A stretch of 64,000 nt of DNA from Eopsaltria australis (Eukaryota; Chordata; Aves; Passeriformes; Petroicidae): positions 124,001 to 188,000 of the forward strand of contig JAVTVJ010000117.1 in the NCBI GenBank assembly GCA_034509425.1. The letters run 5' to 3'. The notes under the pieces were generated by a model that did not search any database, was not told the origin of the DNA, and saw only the letters and a program-made list of their open reading frames with translations. This document shows positions 10,501 to 22,436 of this stretch, piece after piece. Position 1 is the first letter of the stretch; each line of letters starts with the position of its first letter. Position numbers and translations under genes: made by a program.

Positions 10501-13500
10501 ATGAAAGAAAAATGAAGTGATGAAAATCAAAAACTGCCTAAAAGGAGTGTCTGATAACCATCTTTTTAAATTTATTTGGTCAATAAATTTGTAAGAAGAT
10601 AGTTACTTGCCTCAGGTAAGTAGTTTACAATGCTCCCAGATCACACTGTGTCAGAATTTGACTAGAAATCCTGCTTTGTTTGACTGGAGATATTTTCTGC
10701 TGAAATGCCATATTTTGAATGAAATGCAAAACCAAACCAAGACGCACATCTGTAGTTATCACTACAGAACTTTGCACTCCCAGCAAAAAATACAGCCAGG
10801 ACTACAACATCATGGCCAGAATCCAGGTTTTGTTAATACATTGTGGCAATGAAAATTATTCTTCATATTCCATTGCTTACAGGATATTTATGTAGCATTA
10901 CTGCGGGTTATTAAGTAGAGGCAGGTGAAATGACCTTTACATTTTGGTACCCTCAAATTATAAGTAGATTATAAGTAGATAATGTGCACAAATTATTATT
11001 TTGATCATTAAATGAACTTAATTGAAGTTTTTGTGTAATAAGGAAAAAGGATGCAATCAGAGGAGGACAACAGAGTTTTTCTCATTAAGATTTGCTGAAA
11101 ACCAAAAGAATCTCTGTAATGTATCAAAACTGTTCTAAAAGAAATCCACTTCTTTAATCCATTCCTTCCCAGCCTTTTTTAGAATTTGGTGAGTATAGTC
11201 TTGGAAACATTTTTGATAATTTGTGCTCAGATTTGATTCTGTCTTGTCGGTGGGGGCCAGAATGGTACTGATGAAATGTAGAAAGAAGGTGATGGGGAAA
11301 AATAAATAATGGAGGGAGTCCAGTTTCCACTGCCCTGGTTTTCTGTCAAAATGCATAAAGATGAATACTTCAGGTAGCAAATGAAAAGGTAGAATACTGT
11401 CCTGCTGGAAAAAAACCCCAACAAAACACCTAGAAATAACTGGAGTTCTGGGACTTTGATGCAGTATAAAAAATGGCATCAAGATGCAACTTTTGGTGCA
11501 ATGCGAGAAATTGCCTCCCACCTCCTCCATCTCTCTCCAGTTTTTCCATCAGTAGCGCAGCAAAGGCACCATCAAAGCCTTAAGATTTAATGGGAAGGAA
11601 GATCAAAAATAGGTGATTTATCACCCTTATAATTACCAGATGTTATTTTGATTCCAGGGAGAGCACAGAGAATTGGTTGCACAGTTTTCTTATCGCTGTC
11701 AAAGTTGGCTCTATGAAAAACCACTTTGGTCTATCTTTTCTTATTTCTTTCTTCTATTTTCTATTTAGAATGTAAAAACATTTTGTATGGTAAAACCTAT
11801 TACTGATTCATCTCTATAAGAAATATAAATTTTGTTTATTTCATACTTAACTGGAAATTCTCTTAAAAATCCATCAGCTCCCAGGATATTTGCTTGATGA
11901 TGTTTGGTCAAGAGACCGTTCTCTCTGCATAACGCTCCCAGCCTGAATATCACTGAAACCTCAAGCACAAAAGCAAACACCTTTGTTAGAAAGCAGTATA
12001 AACTTTGGCATAAAAACAAGAAAATAACCCCAAAATGTTTCATCCAACACTGCAATTCAGAAGGGAGAAAAAAAGAGAAAAAAAAAAAAAGCCATTACCA
12101 GGAATGATTGTGTGTTCAGGACTGCTTACTTCATTGGAAAGTAAAATGGGCCATATCCAGCTCACCAAGCATGTGGAATATATATCAAACATTAGAGCCT
12201 GACATCCTCTATTGTCCTGGTTGATGAGAGCATGTGTTTGAACAGAAAGGTCATGCCCAGTCATGTGTGCTGAGTGTTTAGCTGGTAATGCAAAGTCAAC
12301 ACTTTTTTCCCCTTCCTTCTCTCTTTGTTTAGGTAGTAGAATACTGACACAATGCTGATGGTTGCCTTGATTTAAAATCCAGCTGCAGAATCTGAAAGTT
12401 ACTTAGATGCTGCTTCATAGCAAAACTTTTCCTAACAATGTATAATCTTAAAGTGTTCTTTTGTTAGGAGTGTCCTTCTGTCAGTAATGGTTTTGCTGAT
12501 GTACTTCCAGACCCAAAGAAAGTCTGTGATGAAGGGCAGTAGATAGTTTTGTACTTCTTATATATCTACATGTCTTGTTTTGAATCATCCCCATCTATAT
12601 GCATTTCTGTCACTTATGCAAAGACAGAAGTTGAAAAGCAAGCATGGTGGAGGTGAATAATATTTCCTTCAAATGATAATAGGGAAGAAGTCAGAGAAAC
12701 AGATGTTTTCTCCCTTCACACTAAATATTTCTGTCCCTTTACAAAATATATGACAACTGAACATTACTAGGCATATAACCCTTTTGGCAGGACAGCTTTT
12801 TATCCCAGAAGTAGGGAAAATGGTGAGAGTTGACATTTGAGACACTATGATCAAATTGAGAGACCATTTGATTTCTGATGGAGCAGAAATTCTATTTTCT
12901 CCAATAACAAGTGTTAGATTCAATGAGTTATTATGACCTTAAGCAGTTCCAGTTCTGTCACTGATGCTTGAATAATTCTATGTCCTTATTTCCCCTCCTG
13001 TGTTTTGATCATCTTATCTGCTCAAAAGGTTCATCTGGACTGCCCTGTATTAATTATAAGTACAACACTTAATATAATAAAGTTATTATGACTCCTGGAA
13101 TCACAATTTCACATAAAATTTGAATGATAAAAACCCTGTCATTTTCTTGATGTCAGAGCCCATCAGAGCAATGCAGAATGGGAAGAAAGCTTTTGCCCTG
13201 GCAATTGTAATCATAGTTTAAATTATAATGCAAATCTTCATAGAAAATTCATTTATTAAGATATCTTTCCATGCAAAATTCATTAGGAAACTTACATTAC
13301 TGTCCAGCCTGTTTGGGTAATATAGTGCTCTCTTTATCCTCTAGCAATTGCCATCTGTCACCCGAATGTTTTCCCTAGAAAAACAGGAAAATTAAATTTA
13401 TTATTTGCAATATCAAATGACGAAGTACAGTTTCTACAGTTTTGAAAACTCTTCAAAGATTCAACACTCATGGAAGAAATAGGATCTTGTCCAAGGCTTC

Positions 13501-15069
13501 AGTTAAAAGAAAATAATACAATCTCCTTGGTGGTGAACGCTGCTAATTGACTGTTCTTTCTTCAAGTTTGTTTTCAGTTTTCAAAAATAAGATGTGTGAT
13601 GCAGATATGCTCTGTGTGATGGGAGGGCAAAATTACTTAGGCATAAATCTGAGTAATCAAAATATTGATTATCAGATATTTCGAGTTCAAGGTACCACAA
13701 AGGAAAGATTAGATATCTTGTTAAGGTACTTGGATGGCATACCTAGTTATTTAAGATGAACACTGCAAGCCTTGACCATGCTTGGATATTATAGAATAGT
13801 GAATTGTGATCAACAAACCCTTTTTACACTTCCTTTTTCTGTAAGAAATACTCTCAGAACCATACATTGCAATTGGAGCCAAGTGTTGGAGGATGAATAT
13901 TAATTAGGTGAATCCCAGGAAGCTCAGATCTAATCCTTGTGCTGCTGTATGTGTTTCCTATGTCACGTAGGTGACTAAATGAAGGATTTATCAGTATCCT
14001 CTCAATCTACTCTACAAGATTTGGTTTGGAGCAATCTCAGAGCCTTTGGCAGAAAATGTAGAGTCGGTATTGCTCCTTTCACCTGCCCATTTATCCAGCA
14101 TAATTTAGTAAAAAAAAAATTGCCTTCTGTGAACCAGCAAGGGATTTCCCTTGTTTCTTGCTTCTACACCATTTATGGTCTTATATGTAATTTTTTCTCA
14201 ATTTGATGCTTCTGGGCTATGTGCAGAATGCTGTAACAGAAAGAGTCCTACCTGAAAGCCTCTGGCCTCTTCTGAGGCACAGGTAGGCTCCTCATGAAGG
14301 CATCTGTTTAAAAACTTAAAGAGAAAAAGCTGGAATATGTTCTTGGCACATTTTATATCAACACTGAGTTTTGTGTAATCTCAAGCAACTGTTTAATGAA
14401 TGTGCTCAGATGAAGATATCTGCCTGTTAGCTGGAAGTTTGTATACCTTGTAAGCAGAGAAGAAACAAGCTACTATAACAGCAACAATAAAAACAACTAC
14501 AACAACATATATTTATATTTATTCCAGAATTCAGTGTACTTTAAATTTCTGCTACTATCATTTCTTTTTGGAAGCAAACAGGACAATCTGTTCATCACTA
14601 CAGAATGGATCTACTAGGCATAAAATGATCCAAAACAGCTTCTCCAATCAAGACAAAAATACTTTCATCTTTTTCATCAATACATGCCATTAAGACCCCG
14701 TCAGTTCTCATGCAGGAGACCTATGTCCAAAGGAAGTATTTAATAACACAGATTTGACTCTAAGATGAGAAGAAATTATAAAAAAATTTACATAAGCTTT
14801 CATTTTTATAAAAGCAGGGGAAAAAAGAGTGAAGATGTCTGAAGAAATAAACTTTCTGGCTCTGATATCTTTTCCATGTTTCCTTTGGTATGTTCTCACA
14901 CTTATTGACAAATATTGAAGCAAATCCAATTATCAGTAGAATATTTGTGTATGAGTAAAGGCCATCTAACAAGCCCACACTTGGCAATAGAAAGGTAGAT
15001 GTTCATCCAATTCTGTAGAAAAAGGATTTTAAAAGAAAAATGACTCTTCAATCTGCAGTTACTAGATAG
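10501..15069. other. Gene-free AT-rich stretch
   Basis: No mobile element is recognised. It includes a 12-bp-period duplication at 10957-10980 (ATTATAAGTAG twice), an A/G-rich patch at about 12060-12092, and splice-ratchet-like sites at 10615 and 12332 described under findings. The 131-codon minus-strand frame at 11135-11530 is rich in Phe, Leu, Ser and His, as expected of translated non-coding AT-rich DNA. Confidence 0.5.
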
Positions 15070-15483
15070 AAGTGCTGGAGTGTGTCCAAAGAAGAGCAAT
15101 GAGGCTGGTGCATGGTTTATAGCACAAGTCTGATGTAGAACAGATGAAGGAGCTGGAGGTATTAAACCTGGATACCCTGGGGAGACCTTATCACTTTCTA
15201 CAATTACCTGACAGGAGGTGGGCAAGTGGAAATGGTCTCACATTACACCAGGAGAGGTTTACATTGGAGATTAGAAAAATTTTTCACTGAAAGTGTTATC
15301 AAGGACCACAACAGGCTGCCCAGGAGAGTTGTGCAGTCACCATCCCTGGATATATTTAAAAGACATGTAGATGTGGCACTTAGGGACATGACTTAGTGGT
15401 GGAACTTGGCAGTGTTAAGTTATTGGTTGGACTCAATTAGCCTAGGAGGTTTTTCCAGCCTAAACAATTCTATGATTCTATGG
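15070..15483 (+). mobile_element. CR1 LINE, 5'-truncated, sense
   Basis: About 414 bp match the 3' part of an avian CR1. The order runs from a stretch like 'gaagagcaatgaggctggtg', through the 'ggagaccttatcactttctac' region and the 'tttttcactgaaagtgttatc' region, to the terminal octamer pair in ACAATTCTATGATTCTATGG at about 15464-15483. The tail and polarity show the copy ends at its natural 3' end. The 5' truncation removes essentially all coding capacity. Substitutions are moderate, so it is probably a mid-age insertion. Confidence 0.93.
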
Positions 15484-17063
15484 TTTATACCATACCATCT
15501 TTGATCAGGTCAAAGTCTAGGAAAAGGTGATCATCAATAGCAAGATATTGTGGGTTTCCAAAATCATCACTGGAAACCATAGCCCCCATTAAAAGCAAAA
15601 ATATATCTCTGTAGGGCAAAAAAAAAAAGATTTTTTGTGTTCTTAATTAAGTTGTACAAACTCTTAATTTAAAATAAAAGAAGTAAAATGAAGAATTAGA
15701 ATTCTTAATTTCTATCTATACCAATTATGGGACATGTTGTGTTACTCATTTGAATTGTATTAATATTTTCTTATTGAGCTCGGTCATTAAATTCAGTAAG
15801 ACCACATTGCAAGGCACTCGTGTCTGAGTAAGGGTGATGTATTTTGTCCAGTGGATTAATTTCCAGAATAACAGACTGCTCTTAAAGGGAAGCAAAATTT
15901 ACCAGCTGCTTTAATGAAGGAGTGAAGTCAAAAACTTCAAGCAGAGCTATCAACTCAAGCTTCACGCATTGACACACATCACAGCTCAGGAGGGGTTTTG
16001 GAAAAAGGCAAAACTAGGTAAAAAGGGGAACAGCTTTATGTGTACCTTGAGCCTGAAGACTAAGACAGTAACTGAATCAAATTACGTACTCAAATAAATT
16101 TTCACTTGATTAATTGTTCTCATCTAAAGTCCTTAAAGAGCTCCTGGGAATGAACAAATCTCAGCATGCACATAGCCTGCATGAGTGCAGAAAGTGTCTT
16201 GAATATTGAATTGTTGACATGAGTCTTCGAACCAAGATGATTCACAAATTAGACAAAGAATTGAAACAGAATTTGAGCTTTGCAGGGACTATTCTCCATG
16301 TCTGTGAGTCAAACAGTTCTCACATCTGTGTTGCTAAGGGCTATATCTGTCACAGATAGTGAGGCAGGCTTTCTCCATTAAGATGAACTGTGATCATTTT
16401 AGTATATATTTTATATATTTTGCTGTAGACATCACTAAATTTCAGATTGATGTTTCAGATTGATGTTTTTACAATTACAGAATCATTTACTTATCGAATT
16501 CAGGTGTGAAAGGAGCTGCATTTTCAGCATAGTTGCCTGGCACATGTTCAGTGGAAATTCTCCTATTCTCTTTGGTCAAAACTGAGTAGATGCAATGCCT
16601 AGGAACACTATTGTTTTTACATACAGTGGGTTCAAGCTTTCATTCTTCATAAAAATGGCTCAAACCATGGAAGGCAGGTTGGGAAAAAATGTTTATTCTA
16701 TGCTTCATAAATATTCAGATGATGTAAAGTTACAGACGAAAGAATTTCAACTGATGTGTTATAGTTAACAGAGAAAAGTAAGACCCTTCAGATGATTAAA
16801 TTAAACCATCTAAGGTGCATAAAAATTGTTGATTGTGTTGTTAGTAGTAGTACTGGTCGTAGTGGTAGAGGCATTAATTTTCTAAAAGCATCTGCTTGTC
16901 TTTAATGACTCCATAGGGAGAGCAGAGGAGTGGTTTAATGGTTTGAGTCAGTGAGGTGAATCTTACAGTGGTGCTGAAGGTGCTGCTGACCATCAAGGGC
17001 TCACAGGTAGGAGATGAGCTGACATATTCAAAGATATAATTACCTTCAATATGCTTTAAAATG
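15484..17063. other. Unannotated DNA between two CR1 copies
   Basis: I recognise no gene or repeat apart from a 13-bp tandem duplication (TTTCAGATTGATG twice, about 16440-16466). Confidence 0.5.
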
Positions 17064-17923
17064 ATCTTAGAATCATTAAAGCTGGAAAAGGCCTCCAAGA
17101 TCATAAAGTCCCACCTTTGACCCAACACCACCTTGTCGGCTAAGCCATAGCACTGACTGCCACATCCAGTCATTTCTTGAACACTTCCAGGGATGGTGAT
17201 TCCATTACTTTTCTGGGCAGTCTGTTCCAATGCTTAAGCACCCTTTCAGTGAAGGAATTCTTCCCGATGCCCAGTCTGAACCTACCCTGGCACAACTTGA
17301 GGTAGGTCCTCTTATCTTAGTGCCAGTTTCCTGATAGAAGAAATCAACCCCTACCTGGCTACAATCTTTTTTTCAGGGAGTTGCAGAGAGCAATAAGGTC
17401 TCTTCTGAGCCTCCTTTTCTCCAGATTAAACACCTCCAGCTCCCTCAGCTGCTCCTCATCACACTTGTGCTCCAGGCCCTTCCTCTGTTTTGTTCCTTTC
17501 TCTGGACTTGCACCATCACCTCAATATCTTCCCTTCAGTGAGGGGCCCAAAACTGAATCCAATCCTTTTCCACTGGGTCACTTTCCAGCCGCTCTGCCCC
17601 CAGCCTGGAGCACTGCAGGGCCTGGTTGTGACTCAAGGGCATGGCCTGGAATTTTGCCTTGCCGAACCTCACACAGTTGGCCTCAGACCATTGATCCAGC
17701 CTGTCCAGACTCCTCTGCAGAGCCCTCCTACCCTCCAGCAGACCAACAATCCTGAATTTAACATCGTCCATGAACTGATTGAGAGCGCATTCGTTCCCCT
17801 TGTACGGTTCATCCATAAAAATACTAAACAAGACTACTCAGCACTGAGCTCTTGGAAACCCACTGGTGACCAGCCACCAACTGGATGTAGCACCATTCAT
17901 CACCACTCTCTGAGCCTGGGATT
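17064..17923 (-). mobile_element. CR1 LINE with partial reverse transcriptase, internally deleted
   Basis: This is the longest CR1 in the window, about 860 bp, antisense. Its 3' end lies at about 17064, and the sequence then runs upstream through the 3' region into ORF2. On the minus strand the frame from 17831 to 17535 reads through the end of the reverse transcriptase. FMDD at 17774-17763 occupies the motif-C position (usually FADD in CR1), followed by LLEGRRALQRSLDRLDQWSE and ANCVRFGKAK. After VEKDW it jumps to IQFWAPH, so a block normally lying between these motifs (roughly 170-180 bp by memory of the family) is missing, with the junction near 17560. The frame continues through the junction, but the copy is far too short to be active. 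Plus-strand open frames over this region are shadows. Confidence 0.92.
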
Positions 17924-18886
17924 CTAAATAAATAAATACTCCATAGTAAATATTAAATAGTAAAACCTTTAAGAAAGTGTGTACAAAACACATCTCAAAG
18001 CTATGACTGTCCAAAAAACCTCTGCACCTTTTGATGACTGTGACAACTGAGGTTTTTCCCAATAATTCAACATCTCTAGAAGTGATTGCAAACGCAGTGA
18101 ACAAGGGTCTGATTCCTCCGACTTTAGGGAAAAAAAATGGAGATCTGTTTCATATTTTTATTTTGTCAAGAAGTAAAATCTGATATCCCTGATGACTGCT
18201 AGGACCATTATTGATTCATTTACTGAGTAATCTTATATGGCAATTTGACACAGCATAAAGTGCTCTTTGGTGGCCTAAATCCCTATTTTTGAGCAAAACA
18301 AACCACAAATCTGATAGTAAAAACAGAGGAAGGGAGCTACCATATGTTTCTTTGCTTTAAATAGCCCTTCATGTGGATGACAGTGTTTCATAATAAAGTC
18401 AAAGGTTTCTGCGTGGAAAAAGGAAAATAAAAAGCTTTCAAGGAAGCAATCTCCTTTGACAAAGATCAGCCTGACACAAAGAAGAAAGAAAAAAAAAGAC
18501 CTGACACCATCTTTTTCTTCGTCTCCTTACTTATATCTGGTTTTAAAAAGATTATTTTAATTACCTACCTCTGTTAACATGGGATAGATTAGTACAGGAA
18601 GATTCATTCATCCCACATACTATCCATTCATCTAGCCTAAATTTTCCCTTCCTTATAATATCTTCCGAAGGATGCAGAGTAAATGGGTTCTTGGTAATAT
18701 GATCTAATAAAATTGTGTATATGAGAATATTGTGAACAGATTATTTTTCAATTAAATTATCTTTCCATTAGAAGTATATCTGCTGAATACTCTTCACCTT
18801 GGCTTTAATGTGCTCCATATATTTATTTAATGAAGATATGAACGACAGTGCATTCATTCTGAATTTCAGTTTTCATAATGGAGTGG
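17924..18886. other. Unannotated AT-rich DNA
   Basis: Downstream of the CR1 boundary the sequence no longer matches CR1 to my eye. A minus-strand 88-codon frame at 17838-18104 straddles the boundary and is not a gene candidate. Confidence 0.5.
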
Positions 18887-18995
18887 TCTTTTCAGACCTC
18901 AGCAGGACCCATAATTTCCTGTGTTGAGGGCTGTACAAACATACAAAAAAGAGATCTCTTACTCTGATTAATTTATTATCTAAGGGATAAGCCAG
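18887..18995 (+). repeat. Probable ancient amniote repeat fossil
   Basis: The stretch contains GGGCTGTACAAACATACA and then, after a gap, TTATTATCTAAGGGATAAGCC. This resembles a dispersed sauropsid repeat whose copies read 'ctgtacaaacacag', then 'agagcttacaatctaa'. Two landmarks in the right order make this better than the copy near 7391, but it is heavily decayed and I cannot name the family. Confidence 0.4.
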
Positions 18996-21125
18996 ACGTG
19001 GGATACACCTACATGGGCTCTTGCCCTCTGAGCAGACATGAGCTCATTCTATGTGCATCCAAAGCAGATGGAAATTTTGTCTGCCTGTGCTCCACATTAA
19101 CTGGAAGCCTTGTGAATACAAATCAGATGGTGTTTAGCCCAAGTTACTGAGTGCTGATGAAAGATGTTATATCTTAACTTATGTTTAGGGTTTTTCATGA
19201 CATCTCTTGAGCATAGGCAAAGTGAGCTCTAGTCTTTTGAAAATTATTATCTAGGTAACTCTGAAGAATACAAAATGGCAATATGGCAGAGAGCAATACG
19301 AGTTTTGGAGATGTCTGGATGGGTAAGACAAAGGACAAGAGTGGCAGTTTCTTGGGGAAGGACTGAGTAACTGCACATCCAAGTACAAAGCCCAGTCCAA
19401 GGCAGAATCAGTGCACCTGTTAGAGTTAGTCATGACTGAGAGTCATTTAACTCTTGGAGTGATCATTTAACTGTCTAATAATTAGCTTTATTAACTCAGC
19501 AACTCATTTATATTCCCTCTGGAGAGAATGGAGAAAAGCAGACAGTCCCAGAGAAGTTCCCTGTCCAATCCCCTCAGACACTTAAATTGCAATGGGCTGA
19601 GTCATCTGTGGGTGTGGCTTTTCTCTCCCCACCTGACTACTGATAAAAAGACTGCACTTTCATTTTTAGGTTACAGAACTGCTTCCCCTTGATTTTGAAG
19701 TGCTTAATGTTTCCTTGAATTGGCTAAGTCTCTGTTCTGATGTGAAACTGCCTTCAGCTGCTACTCTTTTCATTCTCCTTCAATAACCTTATTTTCTGGA
19801 TTTTTTTTTTTCCTTATTTTCTGCTGCTGTGCTCTGTAGATATCCAGTCACCAACTACACTCCTAAAGAAATATAAGAAGAAGCAAGAAAAAATAAAATA
19901 AGAATGGTGAGAAAAATAGAAGTGATTACAAAGCCATTTTATACTCACCCTCACCCAAGCTGAAATTATCCTGTTCACTGAGGCACAGGTGGTGATTTTC
20001 CTAACTTGATTTGGTCATTAAAAATCCTCTAGCTGCTTCAATACTTTCTCCCGGAGGCCCCTATCAGCACTCTCTCCTCCAGTGATTAGAACAGAGCCGA
20101 TTGGCCTTCTGAACTTATTACAACCCTTTTTCTAATGATCTCATAATGACTGCAAACCTGAGCCCAGCAACCTGACAGATAATGATGTCAATTATGCAAA
20201 ACAGGAATGAAGGCTTTGAATCTAATAGACTGTATCGGGGGGAGGAGGCTTATTTATAGTTTCACTGAATAACTGTCATATTTCAAAATATGTCAGTAAA
20301 AGTTAATAAAGGGGAAGTTGGGAACACACAAAGAGATGCTGGCTTCAGGACCTTTGATAAATTTTAAAAAGAAGGTAAGTTCTTCTTTCCTTCTTCTCTA
20401 AGTCTTATGATTGTTTTTGACTCTTGTTCTGATCCAGTGAGATTTTACAACTTTAGTCCTCTCTTACGCTTTTCCAGTGGAATTCCTGGGGGAAATCCCA
20501 AGGTCTGTAGCCATGTCAAGAGTATATGTCAGTGAATTTGGTTTTAATGACTACTTATCAGTAAAATCACACTCTAATCACTTAACTATGATGAATTTAA
20601 CAAATATTTGTATATATCTGCTATTATTATTGTTATTATTGGATTTTTTTGTAGTTGTTGTTTTTTTATTATTTATTATGGTCTAATCACCCACAAGGTT
20701 TCCCAATTCCTCTTGGTTGTGAAGAGTAACCTCAGCTCTGTGGAACGTTTCTTTAAAAAGTCACCACTCACAGATTAAAATATGAGGCAGAATTTTAGAC
20801 AAAACTAAGAGCGATTTGGCTTTCAGCCTTGAATAACAAAAATTAGTTCTGTTTTCTTGGAAAGGTTCTGTAGCTGTGTGAGAGCAGTCCTTTTATGAGG
20901 AGTTCAATGGAGCTCAGTTTGTGTTAGTGCATCTCATCACACAGCCAATGAAATAAATGGATTCCATGTCCCATCCCAGATTTCTCTTTATTGATCTATT
21001 GTCCTATTCCAGTTATTCCCACCTTCCCATGATCTCCAGACAACAGTAACCTCTTAGCTCTTATTTCTCATGGTATTTTGACACCCCCTAGTGAGCTGTT
21101 CTTTTTAGACCTCAAAGATTAAAAC
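18996..21125. other. Repeat-poor stretch, possibly partly conserved
   Basis: No coding gene or mobile element is seen. The part at 20030-20250 is less AT-rich and dense in homeodomain-like TAATGA and ATTATG motifs. A textbook donor-like GAAG|GTAAGT lies at 20371-20380 with no obvious exon before it. Nothing else is identified. Confidence 0.4.
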
Positions 21126-21388
21126 ATCACAGAATCATAAAATCTCTAAGACCATTGAGTCCAACCAACCACCAATAACCATGTCCCCAGATGCCACATC
21201 CACATGTTTTTTGAACATTTCCAGGGAAGGTGATTCCACCATTTCCCAGTGCAGCCTGTTCGAATGCCACCACTCTTTCAGTGAGGAATTTTTTTCTTAA
21301 AATCCAATCTAAACTCTTGGTTTAACTTGTGGTCGTTTCCTCTAATACTCTCACTTGTTACCTGGGAGAAGTGACTGACACTCCAGAG
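21126..21388 (-). mobile_element. CR1 LINE, 5'-truncated, antisense
   Basis: Reverse-complemented CR1 3' region starting with ACAGAATCATAAAATCTCTA, then the 'gagtccaaccaaccacc' equivalent, AACATTTCCAGGGAAGGTGA, CAGTGCAGCCTGTTCGAATG and the TTACCTGGGAGAAGTGACTG block. About 260 bp of the 3' end remain, with no coding potential. Confidence 0.92.
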
Positions 21389-22387
21389 TTTTAAAATGCA
21401 ATTATTGTTATTAAAATATGAATCTGTCCCAGAGTAGCTAAAAAAGTTGTTGGTTCAGGACATTCTGTGTGAATAGACACAAAGAAGTCAGTGATATGGA
21501 GCATGGCACTTGTGTAATGGTAATAATGGCATTACAGAAGAGGGAATGTCCTTTGTAGTTGTTTTTCAGTATCAGGCTGGAACTGGGAAATGTGGAAATT
21601 ACATCTTTTTATTCCTGACTTAATATGACCAGAGGCTGCAATCTTTTAAACTGACATGTTACATTGCCCTTTCTATAAAGCAGTGATAGTACCACAGCCA
21701 GTTCCAGGAGTGGGAATAAAAAGTGCCTGTAATCAATGCAAATAGATGCATAATATTCTGCAGGTCTGATACAGTACATAATGCAATTGACAGGAGAGCT
21801 CCTATTGATTTCCACGACGTTAGCTCAAACCTCTGCTGGCAGAGATGTATCCCAAAAAATGATTCAAACTTGGTTATTTTTCTCACATTAGGAAAAATAA
21901 ACACATGGATTTTTCAAAATCAGATACTTTTCCTAGGACTCCAGGATCCAATAATTTGTAGTGAATCGTAAGTACTCTTCATATAATTTATTGCAACACG
22001 TTTGCAGATGAATATTTAAATAGCATTATTTATAGTAGCATAGGAAATGTGCTTGCAATGATCTCAGTGTTTACCGGTAGAGAGAGATGGAGAGAAATCC
22101 TGCACAGGGGCAAACTCAGAAATCAGAACTGGAAAAAAATGATTCTGCAACATTCAAACTGAAATATCACCTCACCATAAATGTCAGATTTTTCTTTACA
22201 GTGATGCTACTGTGCCATCCAGGATTTAGCACAAAATGTGACAGTCTCCATCACTGACACACACCACTCTCATGAGGTATTACCTAGAGAGAAACCTCTC
22301 TTTACTCTGGTCACAATTCTACTCTGTGCCAGCCCCACCTTGTGACACTGAGGAGACTGTCCAAGTCAGGTGACTTCCTAGGGAGAT
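21389..22387. other. Unannotated DNA
   Basis: No recognised gene or repeat. Overlapping frames of 68-82 codons at 21609-21971 lie on both strands and have no supporting features. Confidence 0.5.
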
Positions 22388-22436
22388 CAAACAACAACAA
22401 CAACAATAAAAAAAGCAACAAACAAACAAGCAAAAA
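22388..22436 (+). repeat. CAA/CAAA-rich simple repeat
   Basis: Imperfect (CAA)n followed by (CAAA)n and A-rich sequence, for example ACAACAACAACAACAATAAA. It is degenerate and has no direct tie to a retroposon end. Confidence 0.85.

Noticed and set aside
11135..11530. 131-codon minus-strand frame
   Set aside because: Composition is Phe/Leu/Ser/His-rich with no domain, repeat context or splice signals; it is expected by chance in AT-rich DNA of this size.
17381..17927. Overlapping plus-strand frames of 124 and 145 codons
   Set aside because: They are antisense shadows of the CR1 ORF2 region; the minus-strand frame holds the reverse transcriptase motifs.
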